Positions 9,146-16,645 of a stretch of DNA of 64,000 bases are shown piece by piece. The stretch's first letter is position 1. Each line of letters begins with the position of its first letter. The DNA is from Pseudomonas baltica (GTDB taxonomy: Bacteria > Pseudomonadota > Gammaproteobacteria > Pseudomonadales > Pseudomonadaceae). The notes beneath the pieces were generated by a model, which ran no database searches, was not told where the DNA came from, and saw only the letters and a list, made by a program, of their open reading frames with translations. Made by a program: the position numbers and the translations under genes. The stretch covers positions 2,604,001 through 2,668,000 of the forward strand of contig NZ_CP134771.1 in assembly GCF_031880315.1 (NCBI RefSeq). The letters run 5' to 3'.

Positions 9146-9766
9146 ATGGCCGGCAAGCATCTGGAACCTGTTCCTCAATCCTCAAGCACCACCATCATCG
9201 CCCCACGCGTGAAGAAAGGTCTCCCCAAGTTTCGCCTCGCGATCATTGCCGCCCTGCTGGTCCTGGGCGGAGGTAGCCTTCTGACGGCCTGGTGGCCGGG
9301 CAGCTCCGACCACGTATCGAACGCTACCCGCAACGAGTTGCAAAAATCCTTCGCGACCCTGGCGCCCCTGCAACTTGAACCAGTTGCACCTCAAGACATG
9401 GAGCGCGCGCTGGATACCATGCACCTCGACACACCTCAGCGCGCCCAGCTGCGTGCCGCCGTCACGTCGTCACTGGCTACCCGCCAGACCGATCAGACCC
9501 GTTTGGTATGGGTTGAGGTCTGGGATTTCGCCTCAGAAGATGGCGATGTCGTCCATCTCGCCTCTGCCGGATTCAGCATCGATTGCAACTTGCTCAACGC
9601 GCATCAGCGAATCGCGATACCGGTGGACGCTACACACCGCTTGACCGTGACAGGAGCAGTCGATGGCGGGGGCGGCATCACCCTGGGCATCCATACCAAC
9701 ACCGGGCCGGTCTTACTGCCAGTGCTCGCCCCTGGGCAAACGCTGCAGTTGCCACTTGGGATTTAA
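9146..9766 (+). CDS. single-pass membrane protein, first gene of the AAA+ operon
   Basis: A 206-aa protein: a basic cytoplasmic N-terminus (to about KKGLPKFR), one membrane helix (LAIIAALLVLGGGSLLTAWW, about residues 30-49), then about 155 residues outside the membrane. The outer part starts helical (ATRNELQKSF, the DTPQRAQLRAAVTSSLA region) and ends in beta-like sequence (LTVTGAVDGGGGITLGIHTN). The ATG at 9146 is chosen because AAGGA lies 8 nt before it. The downstream ATPase starts 11 nt after its stop. No known family is recognised; the context suggests a partner or adaptor of the ATPase. Confidence 0.7.
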   Translation: MAGKHLEPVPQSSSTTIIAPRVKKGLPKFRLAIIAALLVLGGGSLLTAWWPGSSDHVSNATRNELQKSFATLAPLQLEPVAPQDMERALDTMHLDTPQRAQLRAAVTSSLATRQTDQTRLVWVEVWDFASEDGDVVHLASAGFSIDCNLLNAHQRIAIPVDATHRLTVTGAVDGGGGITLGIHTNTGPVLLPVLAPGQTLQLPLGI

Positions 9767-9776
9767 GGAGCAAACC

Positions 9777-11021
9777 ATGCTCAACCGATTGCCCCGCTAC
9801 ATGCCGCTGATGTTCGCGCTGATGGTTTTCGTGATGCTGTTCCAGTTCATCGAGACTCATTGGCCGAAACCGGCCGCCGTCGCGGCTTTCATCGCCTCAT
9901 TGCACGGTATCGGCTGGTACCTCTGCGCGGCTGCCCTACTCGGCTGGTTCCTGCTTATCCTGGGCTGGCTGCACGCGACCGACCGACTCCCCACCCTTTT
10001 CAAGACAGGTGCGCTTATGGACATTCTCGACAGACTCACCAACAAGCAGGTGCTGGAAGAGGGTATGGAAAAACTCGACTCGGCCACCTTCATCGATGCG
10101 AAAAGCCTCGCTGCAGCACTCAAGCTTAGCGTCGTCGGACAAAACGCCGTCTGCGATGACATTGCCGCACAGATTCGTCGGCGCCTGGCACTGTCGCAAC
10201 GCGGCAAGCCGGTAGGCGTGTTCCTGCTCGCAGGGCCGCCCGGCACTGGCAAGACTTATCTGGCTAAAGTCCTCGCCAAGGAACTGGAGCGGCCGCTGCT
10301 CCATTTCGACATGAGCCAATTCGCCTCCGGCAGCCATTCGCTTTCGCAGTTGCTGGGCATGAACAAGGGCTACGTGGGCTCAGACACCTACGGCAAGTTG
10401 ACCGCAGGCTTGCTGGACTCGCCGAATGCTGTCGTGCTGTTGGACGAAATCGAGAAGGCCCACCCTGATGTGCTCAAGGCATTTCTCACGGCCTGGAACG
10501 ACGGTTTCATCACTGAACGGTCCGACGGTCAGCAGATCGCTACCACGCAAGCCATCTTCATCCTCACCACCAACGCGGGCACTCAGCGCCTGGCGGAAGT
10601 GTCGACGCAGTTTGCCGCCGACCCCGACAGTTTGCGCGACGCGGCGGTAAACACCCTGCACGATGCCAACTTCGCGCCTGAAGTGCTCAACCGGATCGAC
10701 CGAATTTTTGTATTTCAGCCTTTTCAGGGACTCGATATCGCTCGAGTCTGCGCCCTCGAAATAGAAAGCATGATTCATGGGTACGGACTGCAAGTGGCTG
10801 AACAGGGCATTGATCCGAATATCATTCTGACGCTGATGGCGCGCTATCAACGGCAGAAACGCTCGACCTCTTCGCGGGACCTCATCCGGGCCATCGAAGA
10901 GCAATTGGCGGACTCGTTGATCGAGGCCAAGAAAGCCGGGCAGCTACGCGTCGAGTTACACATGGACGAAGAGCAGCAAGTGGCGGTACGCCCCCCGCTC
11001 GCCACCCCTTCACGAGGCTAG
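9777..11021 (+). CDS. membrane-anchored Clp/Hsp100-type AAA+ ATPase
   Basis: A 414-aa protein with two N-terminal membrane helices (about residues 8-25 and 44-65) followed by one AAA+ module of the ClpA/ClpB D2 type. Seen in order: VVGQNAVCDDIAAQIRRR, Walker A GPPGTGKT, a pore loop MNKGYVGSDTYG keeping the aromatic GYVG, Walker B VVLLDEIEKAHPDVL, sensor 1 ILTTNAG, an arginine finger in NRIDRIFVFQPF, and a small C-terminal D2 domain with a sensor-2 Arg (TSSRDLIRAIEEQL). There is no Clp N-domain, no first ring and no ClpP-binding loop, so it is likely a membrane-tethered remodeller or unfoldase rather than a protease subunit. AAGGAG precedes the ATG. Confidence 0.85.
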   Translation: MLNRLPRYMPLMFALMVFVMLFQFIETHWPKPAAVAAFIASLHGIGWYLCAAALLGWFLLILGWLHATDRLPTLFKTGALMDILDRLTNKQVLEEGMEKLDSATFIDAKSLAAALKLSVVGQNAVCDDIAAQIRRRLALSQRGKPVGVFLLAGPPGTGKTYLAKVLAKELERPLLHFDMSQFASGSHSLSQLLGMNKGYVGSDTYGKLTAGLLDSPNAVVLLDEIEKAHPDVLKAFLTAWNDGFITERSDGQQIATTQAIFILTTNAGTQRLAEVSTQFAADPDSLRDAAVNTLHDANFAPEVLNRIDRIFVFQPFQGLDIARVCALEIESMIHGYGLQVAEQGIDPNIILTLMARYQRQKRSTSSRDLIRAIEEQLADSLIEAKKAGQLRVELHMDEEQQVAVRPPLATPSRG

Positions 11022-11024
11022 ACG

Positions 11025-12434
11025 ATGGGCGATGCTGACAGCCTGTGGCATGACGCGCCGGCATGGCGCTGGGTGTTCTGCTGCACCGTGCTAATAACGG
11101 CGTTATGCATACTCGCAGCACCTTGGCGCCTATCACCTGCTCCACTGACTGTGGGGCAGTACCAGGCGCCTGCGGCCGCAATTGCCCGTGTGCAGACGGT
11201 TTCCGCCAGCCAGAACCGCCAATCGCCCCGCGATCCCGCTTTTGACCGCCCCGTGACCATCGCTGCACAGACCTATGGCAGTGATGTCGAGATGCACGTC
11301 GTCGGTGTCTATGGGCCGGCGACATCCGGCCCGCAGCGTATCGAATGGATGCAGGCCTGCAAGGCGGTCATGGGCACGCCGCAGATGATCGACTGCAAAC
11401 GGCAGTTCGAAAATGCGCACGCCGATTACCGCACTATCAATGTCGATGTCGAACGCACCACCGCGCCCATGGTGCTGGTGTTGATGGCCTATGAGGCGGT
11501 CAGCTGGAAAATCGCCGTGCGCCCAGGCATCGACCTTCGCAAAGTTATCGTCGCCGGCTACTCCGGCCCCGACATTCAAGGTGTCCCCAGCGGTGTGCCG
11601 GTCGAAGTCTACAGCCATGACCTGTCCCCATGCGGCAACTGTTCGCGCCAGCCGGGCGGATTCTGGGCATACGATGCCAGCAGGCCTGAATACTCAAGCG
11701 CCATGCTTCGGCTCAGATCATTGACCGGTCTGGAGCCCACCTCCTTCCAAGGGGGCTATCAGGGCGATCACTTCACCATCCAGCGCTGGCTGGGCAACAA
11801 GCAAACCGCCGTAAAGAATCCCACCGCGGATAACGTAGTCGGCAAAGTAGTCAGCAACTTCATTGACTTGGCAGGCAAGACCTTGCCGCTTCCCGACGGC
11901 GCCTGGGAAGTGCTAGCCACCGACAACACACCCTCGCCACGCGGCCAGGATCGAATGCTGGTGCTCGCGCGCAGCGACAAAGGGCGGCTTCTGGAATTGA
12001 TGGTCACGCACCTTGAGACAGCCACCGACAACAACGGCTTTCCCGCCTATGGCGCCTGCAGTCAGCCCGCCGACTATACCGCCCGAGTGGAACTGAACCA
12101 GCCCCGAGGGCTGCAACAGTGCTACTGGGTCAATCACAGTGAGGCCCCCTGGCAGCAACCCGTCTATCGCGCCGCCGCCAGCCGCCTGAAGGACCGGGGT
12201 TTCAGCGTGCCTGACTCGGCGCTGGTCAGCGGTTTTCACAAGGCCACCCGCGACTTTTCAGTGACCACGCAGTACTACGCGTTTTCAGATCAACAGCCGG
12301 CAGGGACTGTGGATTGGGTGAGCAACCCGTGGAATCCGGTGCAGATCAAAAATTTCGATTCGATTCAGAAGTTTGTGAAAGCCCGTGTGGATTGGGCGAT
12401 TGGGTGGTTCATGTTGGTTAATGCGATGCGTTGA
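11025..12434 (+). CDS. single-pass protein with large extracytoplasmic domain, third gene of the AAA+ operon
   Basis: A 469-aa protein with one N-terminal membrane helix (WVFCCTVLITALCILAAPW, about residues 16-34) and a roughly 430-residue outer domain. Recognisable spots are VVGVYGPATSG, VAGYSGPDIQGVPSGVPVEVYSHD followed by a CGNC pair, a central VLATDNTPSPRGQDRMLVLARSDKGRLLELMVTHL, and a C-terminal region rich in aromatics. No family is recognised. It begins 3 nt after the ATPase stop, so the two should be translationally coupled. The paired Cys residues are consistent with disulfides in the periplasm. Confidence 0.7.
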   Translation: MGDADSLWHDAPAWRWVFCCTVLITALCILAAPWRLSPAPLTVGQYQAPAAAIARVQTVSASQNRQSPRDPAFDRPVTIAAQTYGSDVEMHVVGVYGPATSGPQRIEWMQACKAVMGTPQMIDCKRQFENAHADYRTINVDVERTTAPMVLVLMAYEAVSWKIAVRPGIDLRKVIVAGYSGPDIQGVPSGVPVEVYSHDLSPCGNCSRQPGGFWAYDASRPEYSSAMLRLRSLTGLEPTSFQGGYQGDHFTIQRWLGNKQTAVKNPTADNVVGKVVSNFIDLAGKTLPLPDGAWEVLATDNTPSPRGQDRMLVLARSDKGRLLELMVTHLETATDNNGFPAYGACSQPADYTARVELNQPRGLQQCYWVNHSEAPWQQPVYRAAASRLKDRGFSVPDSALVSGFHKATRDFSVTTQYYAFSDQQPAGTVDWVSNPWNPVQIKNFDSIQKFVKARVDWAIGWFMLVNAMR

Positions 12435-12567
12435 GGAGAGTAGAGTACCCCTACTATCGGCGCGCCGGGAACCTGCATGAAGTGATCGCCAGGACAGCAG
12501 TCGGCGCCCATGCGCCGCGTATCCAAGGCGCATTTATTTTTCCAGTACTCCCCGATGGGAAAAACAG

Positions 12568-12849
12568 ATGAGATGGAAAGACCTGTTGATCTGGACACCC
12601 TCAGCTCTGTTCCTGGCTTGGTGGCGCGTGTCCCTCTGGGTACATGATCGCCTGGGTTGCCATGGCGGCAAAAGTATCTCGTCAGCCTGTATGTGGAACG
12701 GCACGGACATACAAGGCTGGATCGGCGCAGGAATGTTCTTCGGGATGGTGTTCTTCATCGTATCTACACCGATAACCGCGATCATCCAATTGGAGATATG
12801 GATGCGCCGCTTGGAAAAAAAGCTGGCTTCGCGTGTTGCTCGGACATAA
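12568..12849 (+). CDS. small two-helix membrane protein
   Basis: 93 aa, starting MRWKDLLIWTPSALFLAWWRVSLW, with a second hydrophobic stretch GAGMFFGMVFFIVSTPITAIIQL and a basic C-terminus (RRLEKKLASRVART). The region between the helices has two Cys. GATGGGA lies about 8 nt before the ATG. It follows the AAA+ operon by 133 bp in the same direction and may be an additional membrane component, but nothing in sequence proves that. Confidence 0.5.
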   Translation: MRWKDLLIWTPSALFLAWWRVSLWVHDRLGCHGGKSISSACMWNGTDIQGWIGAGMFFGMVFFIVSTPITAIIQLEIWMRRLEKKLASRVART

Positions 12850-12923
12850 GGCGATGGGCAGGTGACTTTCCAGTTCGGAGCCGTCACGTGTGCCGGTTGA
12901 GCTACCAGCGCATAGCTGGACGC

Positions 12924-13595
12924 TCAGAACCACCGCCCAAACGCTCCACGCCCTCGCACGATGCGCCATATCAGCCCCGTACTGACCAGCGCTGCAACTA
13001 TCAGCATCAGCAAGTCATGGGAAAAGTAAATTCCAAACTCGAGCGGCTGATGTGCCCAACCGAGCGTTTGCAAAAAGGGCTCCCGACGGGATCCAGTGTT
13101 CCATACAAACTGCAGATCCGCCCACGCCTTACTGACATCTTTAAAGGTGTCGAACGTGAGCGGCACTGAAACCAGCAATCCGAACGTGGAATACATCTTC
13201 ACCCGATACTCGGGGATGCGCACTTTCTCGATGGCGGCCAGTGGGTCCGGGGAGGCTTTCCATTCTTCAGGCAGAACAATCCGGCACGCCTCGGGATTTT
13301 TCCTGGCGCACCATACCGACACCGTATCGCCCACAGAAAAACGCACGACAGCCTCTCGGAGCCTGTAGTCGTCACTGCGATCCAGCGTGTCTGCCCAGGA
13401 TTTATGAAACCGCGAGCCGCCCACTGAATAGCTGAAGGTCAGTAGCGGGAGCCCGGCGGTTTTACCCTCCAGATACGTGATCCGACCATCGACCGTATAG
13501 CCGTCCTTGGGACGCCTGCGTGCAATGCCCAGCCATATGGTCACGACGCAGATGATAACGGGGGAGAAACCCAAGATGATGTCGAGAACTTCCAT
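12924..13595 (-). CDS. DUF3592-like membrane protein
   Basis: About 223 aa from an internal Met (MEVLDIILGFSPVIICVVTIWLGIARRRP); the frame is open up to 13646. An N-terminal helix is followed by a soluble beta-rich domain with the pattern VDGRITYLEG..GLPLLTFSYSVGGSRF and VRFSVGDTVSVWCARKNPEACRI, which matches the DUF3592 type in layout. Two further membrane helices occur (MYSTFGLLVSVPLTFDTF and FSHDLLMLIVAALVSTGLIW). Function unknown. It points toward the AAA+ operon and is transcribed separately. Confidence 0.65.
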   Translation of the reverse strand: MEVLDIILGFSPVIICVVTIWLGIARRRPKDGYTVDGRITYLEGKTAGLPLLTFSYSVGGSRFHKSWADTLDRSDDYRLREAVVRFSVGDTVSVWCARKNPEACRIVLPEEWKASPDPLAAIEKVRIPEYRVKMYSTFGLLVSVPLTFDTFKDVSKAWADLQFVWNTGSRREPFLQTLGWAHQPLEFGIYFSHDLLMLIVAALVSTGLIWRIVRGRGAFGRWF

Positions 13596-13808
13596 GCGCG
13601 TTCGCTGAATAGATGGCTTGATCGAAAATGTCGGCGGCGGTAACAAAAGCTTGAGTTCCAGCCCCTATATTCGACGAAACGGCTAAAGACTTTCAGCGCC
13701 CAGCCGACTAGATATTGTGGTGGTCTGACACGACTGCCTTGCAGATCACCCCAAGATTTCTTGCCCCAAACGACTGCCCAACGCACTCCCAGCCCGAGCG
13801 AAAAACCC

Positions 13809-15431
13809 ATGTTTTTGAGAAATATAAAAATCGCCGCCAGAGCCTTCATCGGCTTCGCCGCTATCGCGCTGCTGAGTGTGTTCCTAGGCCTGTTCGCGTT
13901 GAAGCAGATCAACGTAGTCCAGTCCGAAGCCTCAGACATTCAGAACAACTGGATGCAACGCGTCCGAATCCTGGCACTCGCCAACGCCTCGCTCGATCGT
14001 TATCGCCTGGGGGAAATGGCGCACATCCTGTCGTCGGCCGATGCGGACATGCAGACCTACGAAGATAAATCCGCCGGCCGCCTGAAAGCCGTCAAAGAAC
14101 AACTGACCCAATACGCCGCGCTCCTCACGACCGCCGACGAAAAGTCGCGCCTCGATGTATTCAACCAGAGCCTCGACGCCTACGCGAAGAACCACACCGA
14201 AATGCTCAAACGCTCGCGCTCCGGCGACAAAGCCGGTGCCGTGGACTTCCTCAACAGCATTCGGCCAAGCTATGAGCAGATGACCAAGAACTTCGATCAA
14301 TTGATCGAGTTGGCCAACAAAGGCGCAGAGCAAGCCGGCAAGCAATCCGTTGACGCTTACCAACACGCCGTCAGCGGCATCGCCATCGTTATCGTGCTCG
14401 TGAGTGCCGGTACCATTCTGGTGGCCTGGCTGCTGACCAAAAGCATTACCGGCCCCATCATCGAAGCGGTTCACGTGGCTGAAACCATTGCCAAGGGCGA
14501 CCTTACCCACCCGATCAATCCCACCGGCAACGACGAAGCCACGCGCCTGCTGCGCGCCCAGGAAACCATGCGCAACAGCCTGGTGCAGACTCTCAAGCAA
14601 ATCACCGGCTCATCCAACCAGCTCGCCGCCGCCGCCGAAGAACTCAATGCCGTGACCGCCGAGGGCAGCCGGGGCTTGCAAGAGCAACACGGTGAAATCG
14701 AACAGGCAGCCACGGCCGTCACCGAGATGACCACCGCCATTGAAGAAGTCGCACGCAACGCCGCATCGACCTCCGACCTGTCCCAGGAATCACGCAGCAT
14801 CGCCCTGAAAGGCCAGCAGCGCATGGTCGAAGCGTTGAACGCCATCAGGGCGCTGACCCGCGGCGTGGAAGTCAGCTCCGGGCAGGTCGGCGGCCTGGCC
14901 ACACAAGCCAAGGATATCGGCAAAGTACTGGACGTTATCCGCACCATCGCCGAACAAACCAACTTGCTGGCCCTCAACGCCGCCATCGAAGCCGCCCGCG
15001 CGGGTGAGGCCGGCCGTGGTTTCGCCGTGGTCGCCGACGAAGTGCGCGCCCTCGCCCACCGCACGGCGCAGTCGACGCAAGAGATTGAACAGATGATTGG
15101 CAGTATTCAGGCCAACACCGCCAGCACCGTGAATACCATGCTCGATAGCAGCAATATGACCCAGCAGACGCTGGAGTTGGCTGAGCTGGCGCAGAAAGCG
15201 CTGACCGATATTCTGGCGGCTAACGATGAGATCAATGACCGGAATCTGGTGATTACTACGGCGGCGGAAGAGCAGGCACATGTGGCTCGGGCGGTGGATC
15301 AGAACTTGTTGAATATTCAGCAGTTGTCGATTCAATCGGCGGAAGGGTCGACGCAGACCACGACGGCTTCGCAGTCGTTGGCGAGTCTGGCTTATGAGTT
15401 GAATACGATGGTGAAGCATTTTCAGATTTGA
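13809..15431 (+). CDS. methyl-accepting chemotaxis protein
   Basis: A 540-aa chemoreceptor. Membrane helices at about residues 11-31 and 190-211 flank a periplasmic four-helix-bundle sensor (4HB-type: [22 protein letters not shown] onward). Next come a HAMP segment ([24 protein letters not shown]) and the cytoplasmic coiled coil, whose hairpin tip [21 protein letters not shown] is the invariant signalling region that binds CheA/CheW. The ATG at 13809 gives the standard [16 protein letters not shown] start. The ligand is unknown. It is monocistronic. Confidence 0.95.
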   Translation: MFLRNIKIAARAFIGFAAIALLSVFLGLFALKQINVVQSEASDIQNNWMQRVRILALANASLDRYRLGEMAHILSSADADMQTYEDKSAGRLKAVKEQLTQYAALLTTADEKSRLDVFNQSLDAYAKNHTEMLKRSRSGDKAGAVDFLNSIRPSYEQMTKNFDQLIELANKGAEQAGKQSVDAYQHAVSGIAIVIVLVSAGTILVAWLLTKSITGPIIEAVHVAETIAKGDLTHPINPTGNDEATRLLRAQETMRNSLVQTLKQITGSSNQLAAAAEELNAVTAEGSRGLQEQHGEIEQAATAVTEMTTAIEEVARNAASTSDLSQESRSIALKGQQRMVEALNAIRALTRGVEVSSGQVGGLATQAKDIGKVLDVIRTIAEQTNLLALNAAIEAARAGEAGRGFAVVADEVRALAHRTAQSTQEIEQMIGSIQANTASTVNTMLDSSNMTQQTLELAELAQKALTDILAANDEINDRNLVITTAAEEQAHVARAVDQNLLNIQQLSIQSAEGSTQTTTASQSLASLAYELNTMVKHFQI

Positions 15432-15808
15432 GGTGAATGGCGGGTCGCCTCGTACTGGAGTGAAATTACTGTAGGAGCAAGGCTTGCCCGCGAAGAGGCC
15501 GCCGGCTCCCGCTGCGATCCAGCAAATCAATTTGCGCCTGCGCTACAACACGAACGACAAAACTGTGGCCCGCGGCTTGTTTACTCTGCCAGTTTGCCGT
15601 CGTGTACAACGTCGGGTGGATAGTGCGGCCGAGCAGTCATTCGACGGCCATCAAGACGGTCCCAGAATGGGAACGATAGGTCCCAAAATGGGACCTATCA
15701 ATGACTGGTCGGGAATACGACTGGAGATAGCACTTTTGCCATGAGCGCAGGATTACTCACGGCCCAAGGCCGCTATCCGATTCGGGACTCAGTCGGGTCA
15801 GGTCCAGT
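15432..15808. other. gene-poor spacer with a REP half-element and TCCCA/TGGGA palindromes
   Basis: No convincing gene is seen. The left part holds a single REP-like half (GGAGCAAGGCTTGCCCGCGAAG, 15474-15495). At 15658-15697 there are two consecutive palindromes, GGTCCCA-G-A-A-TGGGA and a better one with 9-bp arms (TAGGTCCCA, 3-nt centre, TGGGACCTA). They look like paired operator sites or a short hairpin. No T-tract follows, so a terminator role is unlikely. Confidence 0.5.
15677..15697. promoter_or_regulatory. perfect inverted repeat, possible operator
   Basis: Arms TAGGTCCCA and TGGGACCTA around a 3-nt AAA centre, with an imperfect second copy immediately before it (15658-15672). Tandem palindromes of the same core are typical of repressor sites. 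The nearest genes are the chemoreceptor (ending upstream) and the convergent DUF3077 gene, so the controlled promoter is not obvious. Confidence 0.35.
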
Positions 15809-16087
15809 CTACATACCGTCATCGAATTGATACGTGGAGCTCAGTGCATCGACGACCGCCTTTGCGCTGGCAAGCGAGTGGTGGACCAGCCAGGCCTGGT
15901 TGCCCTGCAGAGGCTTGCCCATGGCCGCCTCCTTTACCGCGTCCAGGACGCTGGCGATCAGGTCGGACGCTTGGTTAAGCGCGCACTCACCACCCACCCC
16001 GGCGTTAACGGCGAACACGTAGCTCCTTTCGCCATCTGAGCCATAGTCTGAAAATTTTTGCTCGGTAGTGACCAATGGTTTGTTCAT
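15809..16087 (-). CDS. DUF3077 family protein
   Basis: A 92-aa protein of the small Pseudomonas DUF3077 type: an N-terminal FAVNAGVGGECALNQASDLIASVLDAVKEAAMG helix-rich core, then a C-terminal LVHHSLASAKAVVDALSSTY. Members often occur in accessory regions; molecular function unknown. A GGAGG lies 7 nt before the ATG, and the start codon overlaps the stop of a 38-aa ORF (ATGA). It therefore looks like the second gene of a short transcript that begins with the structured leader at 16.2-16.42 kb. Confidence 0.8.
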   Translation of the reverse strand: MNKPLVTTEQKFSDYGSDGERSYVFAVNAGVGGECALNQASDLIASVLDAVKEAAMGKPLQGNQAWLVHHSLASAKAVVDALSSTYQFDDGM

Positions 16088-16200
16088 TGGGTGCCTCCGA
16101 GGCTTGCCGCTGCGCGCGGATTGGCCAGAGGGCGGAAAAACTCATTCGAGACGTTGCCAGGAAGGCAGGCTAGAGAAAGAGATAAAACATTATTGGTCAT
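16084..16200 (-). CDS. 38-aa ORF coupled to DUF3077, Kil-like position
   Basis: Encodes MTNNVLSLSLACLPGNVSNE and 18 more residues. An AGGAG ribosome site (16209-16213) lies 8 nt before the ATG, and its TGA overlaps the ATG of the DUF3077 gene. The start site is directly downstream of the CI-like RNA region, and part of its ribosome site (16210-16213) lies inside a predicted 11-bp stem. In phage P4 the first short ORF after the immunity leader encodes the Kil peptide. No sequence similarity to Kil is claimed; only the position is alike. Confidence 0.6.
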   Translation of the reverse strand: MTNNVLSLSLACLPGNVSNEFFRPLANPRAAASLGGTQ

Positions 16201-16209
16201 CGGTGTAGC

Positions 16210-16247
16210 TCCTAGAGTTCAAGAGCTGCCACGGTTCGCCGTCAAAC
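16210..16247 (-). promoter_or_regulatory. seqC-like downstream target, overlaps ribosome site
   Basis: Minus strand reads GTTTGACGG (16239-16247), a spacer, then GAACTCTAGGA (16210-16220). The second block pairs perfectly over 11 bp with 16285-16295 of the CI-like RNA and includes AGGA of the ribosome site of the 38-aa ORF. The first block lies in the loop of a 9-bp hairpin (16224-16232 with 16256-16264) and can pair with 16274-16280, which would make a pseudoknot. Confidence 0.6.
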
Positions 16248-16257
16248 GAATAAGGGT

Positions 16258-16332
16258 GGCAGCTGTGCGCAGGTTGACGGACCGGAACTCTAGGAACCCG
16301 GCAGACCCGAAGGTCTCCCACGCACAGCCGCC
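16258..16332 (-). ncRNA. P4 CI-like immunity RNA (about 75 nt)
   Basis: On the minus strand a 12-bp stem (GGCGGCUGUGCG with CGCACAGCUGCC, one G-U pair; DNA 16321-16332 and 16258-16269) closes a loop. The loop contains a UUCG-capped hairpin (AGACC/GGUCU, 16303-16316) and a single-stranded tract reading UUCCUAGAGUUCCGG then CCGUCAACC (16272-16296). That tract is complementary to a copy upstream (16392-16416) and a copy downstream (16210-16220 and 16239-16247). Phage P4 immunity uses the same plan: the 69-nt CI RNA carries seqB, which pairs with seqA and seqC in the leader and causes premature termination. Architecture is seen directly; the name is an inference. Confidence 0.7.
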
Positions 16333-16391
16333 ATAAACAAGATGTGCAGGCACAAAAAAGCGCCTGCAATCGTAATGGGGGCGCCTGTGCG

Positions 16392-16416
16392 CCTAGAGTT
16401 GATCGGGCCGTCAAAC
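16392..16416 (-). promoter_or_regulatory. seqA-like upstream target of the CI-like RNA
   Basis: Minus strand reads GTTTGACGG, 7 nt, then AACTCTAGG. Both blocks are complementary to the exposed loop of the CI-like RNA (7 and 9 contiguous pairs in nested order, with possible extra pairs in the spacer). Pairing would create a long hairpin spanning 16274-16414. Confidence 0.65.
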
Positions 16417-16454
16417 CCGTTCGCTGAATTTGCAGCGACGGGGCGAACGATACC

Positions 16455-16645
16455 GAGCATCGGACAAGGCTGCAATAACCTTGGAGGGATAAAGGCTGAT
16501 GAGCATGCCAGCCGAGAGGGAGCCCACCCTGCTCAGGGTCTTGCGCAACAATGCGGAGCCGCGCTATCTCGCTGAGAATGACGCCGGCTAAAGCGTGATC
16601 AATAGGTGCTCGTACAAAATAATGAAGTTCGGGCTGCGTGCTCAC
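16455..16645 (-). CDS. possible leader-upstream ORF, doubtful
   Basis: A GTG-initiated frame reads MSTQPELHYFVRAPIDHALA and goes on with QDPEQGGLPLGWHAHQPLSLQG before running into the structured RNA region, where it no longer looks like protein (open to 16190). The first 60 residues have a plausible composition and a GGGGCG before the start. It may be the remnant of a small gene or an accident of an RNA-coding region. No family recognised; the 3' end given is where coding character fades, not a stop codon. Confidence 0.2.

Noticed and set aside
12657..13169. 170-codon plus-strand frame
   Set aside because: Overlaps the two-helix membrane gene in another frame and the DUF3592-like gene antisense; no coherent features.
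15484..15744. 86-codon frame after the chemoreceptor
   Set aside because: It begins in a REP half and translates the TCCCA palindromes (GPRMGTIGPKMGP); no ribosome site.
16190..16475. Minus-strand frames giving RGRPSGLPGS and a longer protein through the P4-like region
   Set aside because: The conserved look comes from RNA structure; frames stop or shift at the CI-like loop, so I treat the segment as RNA.
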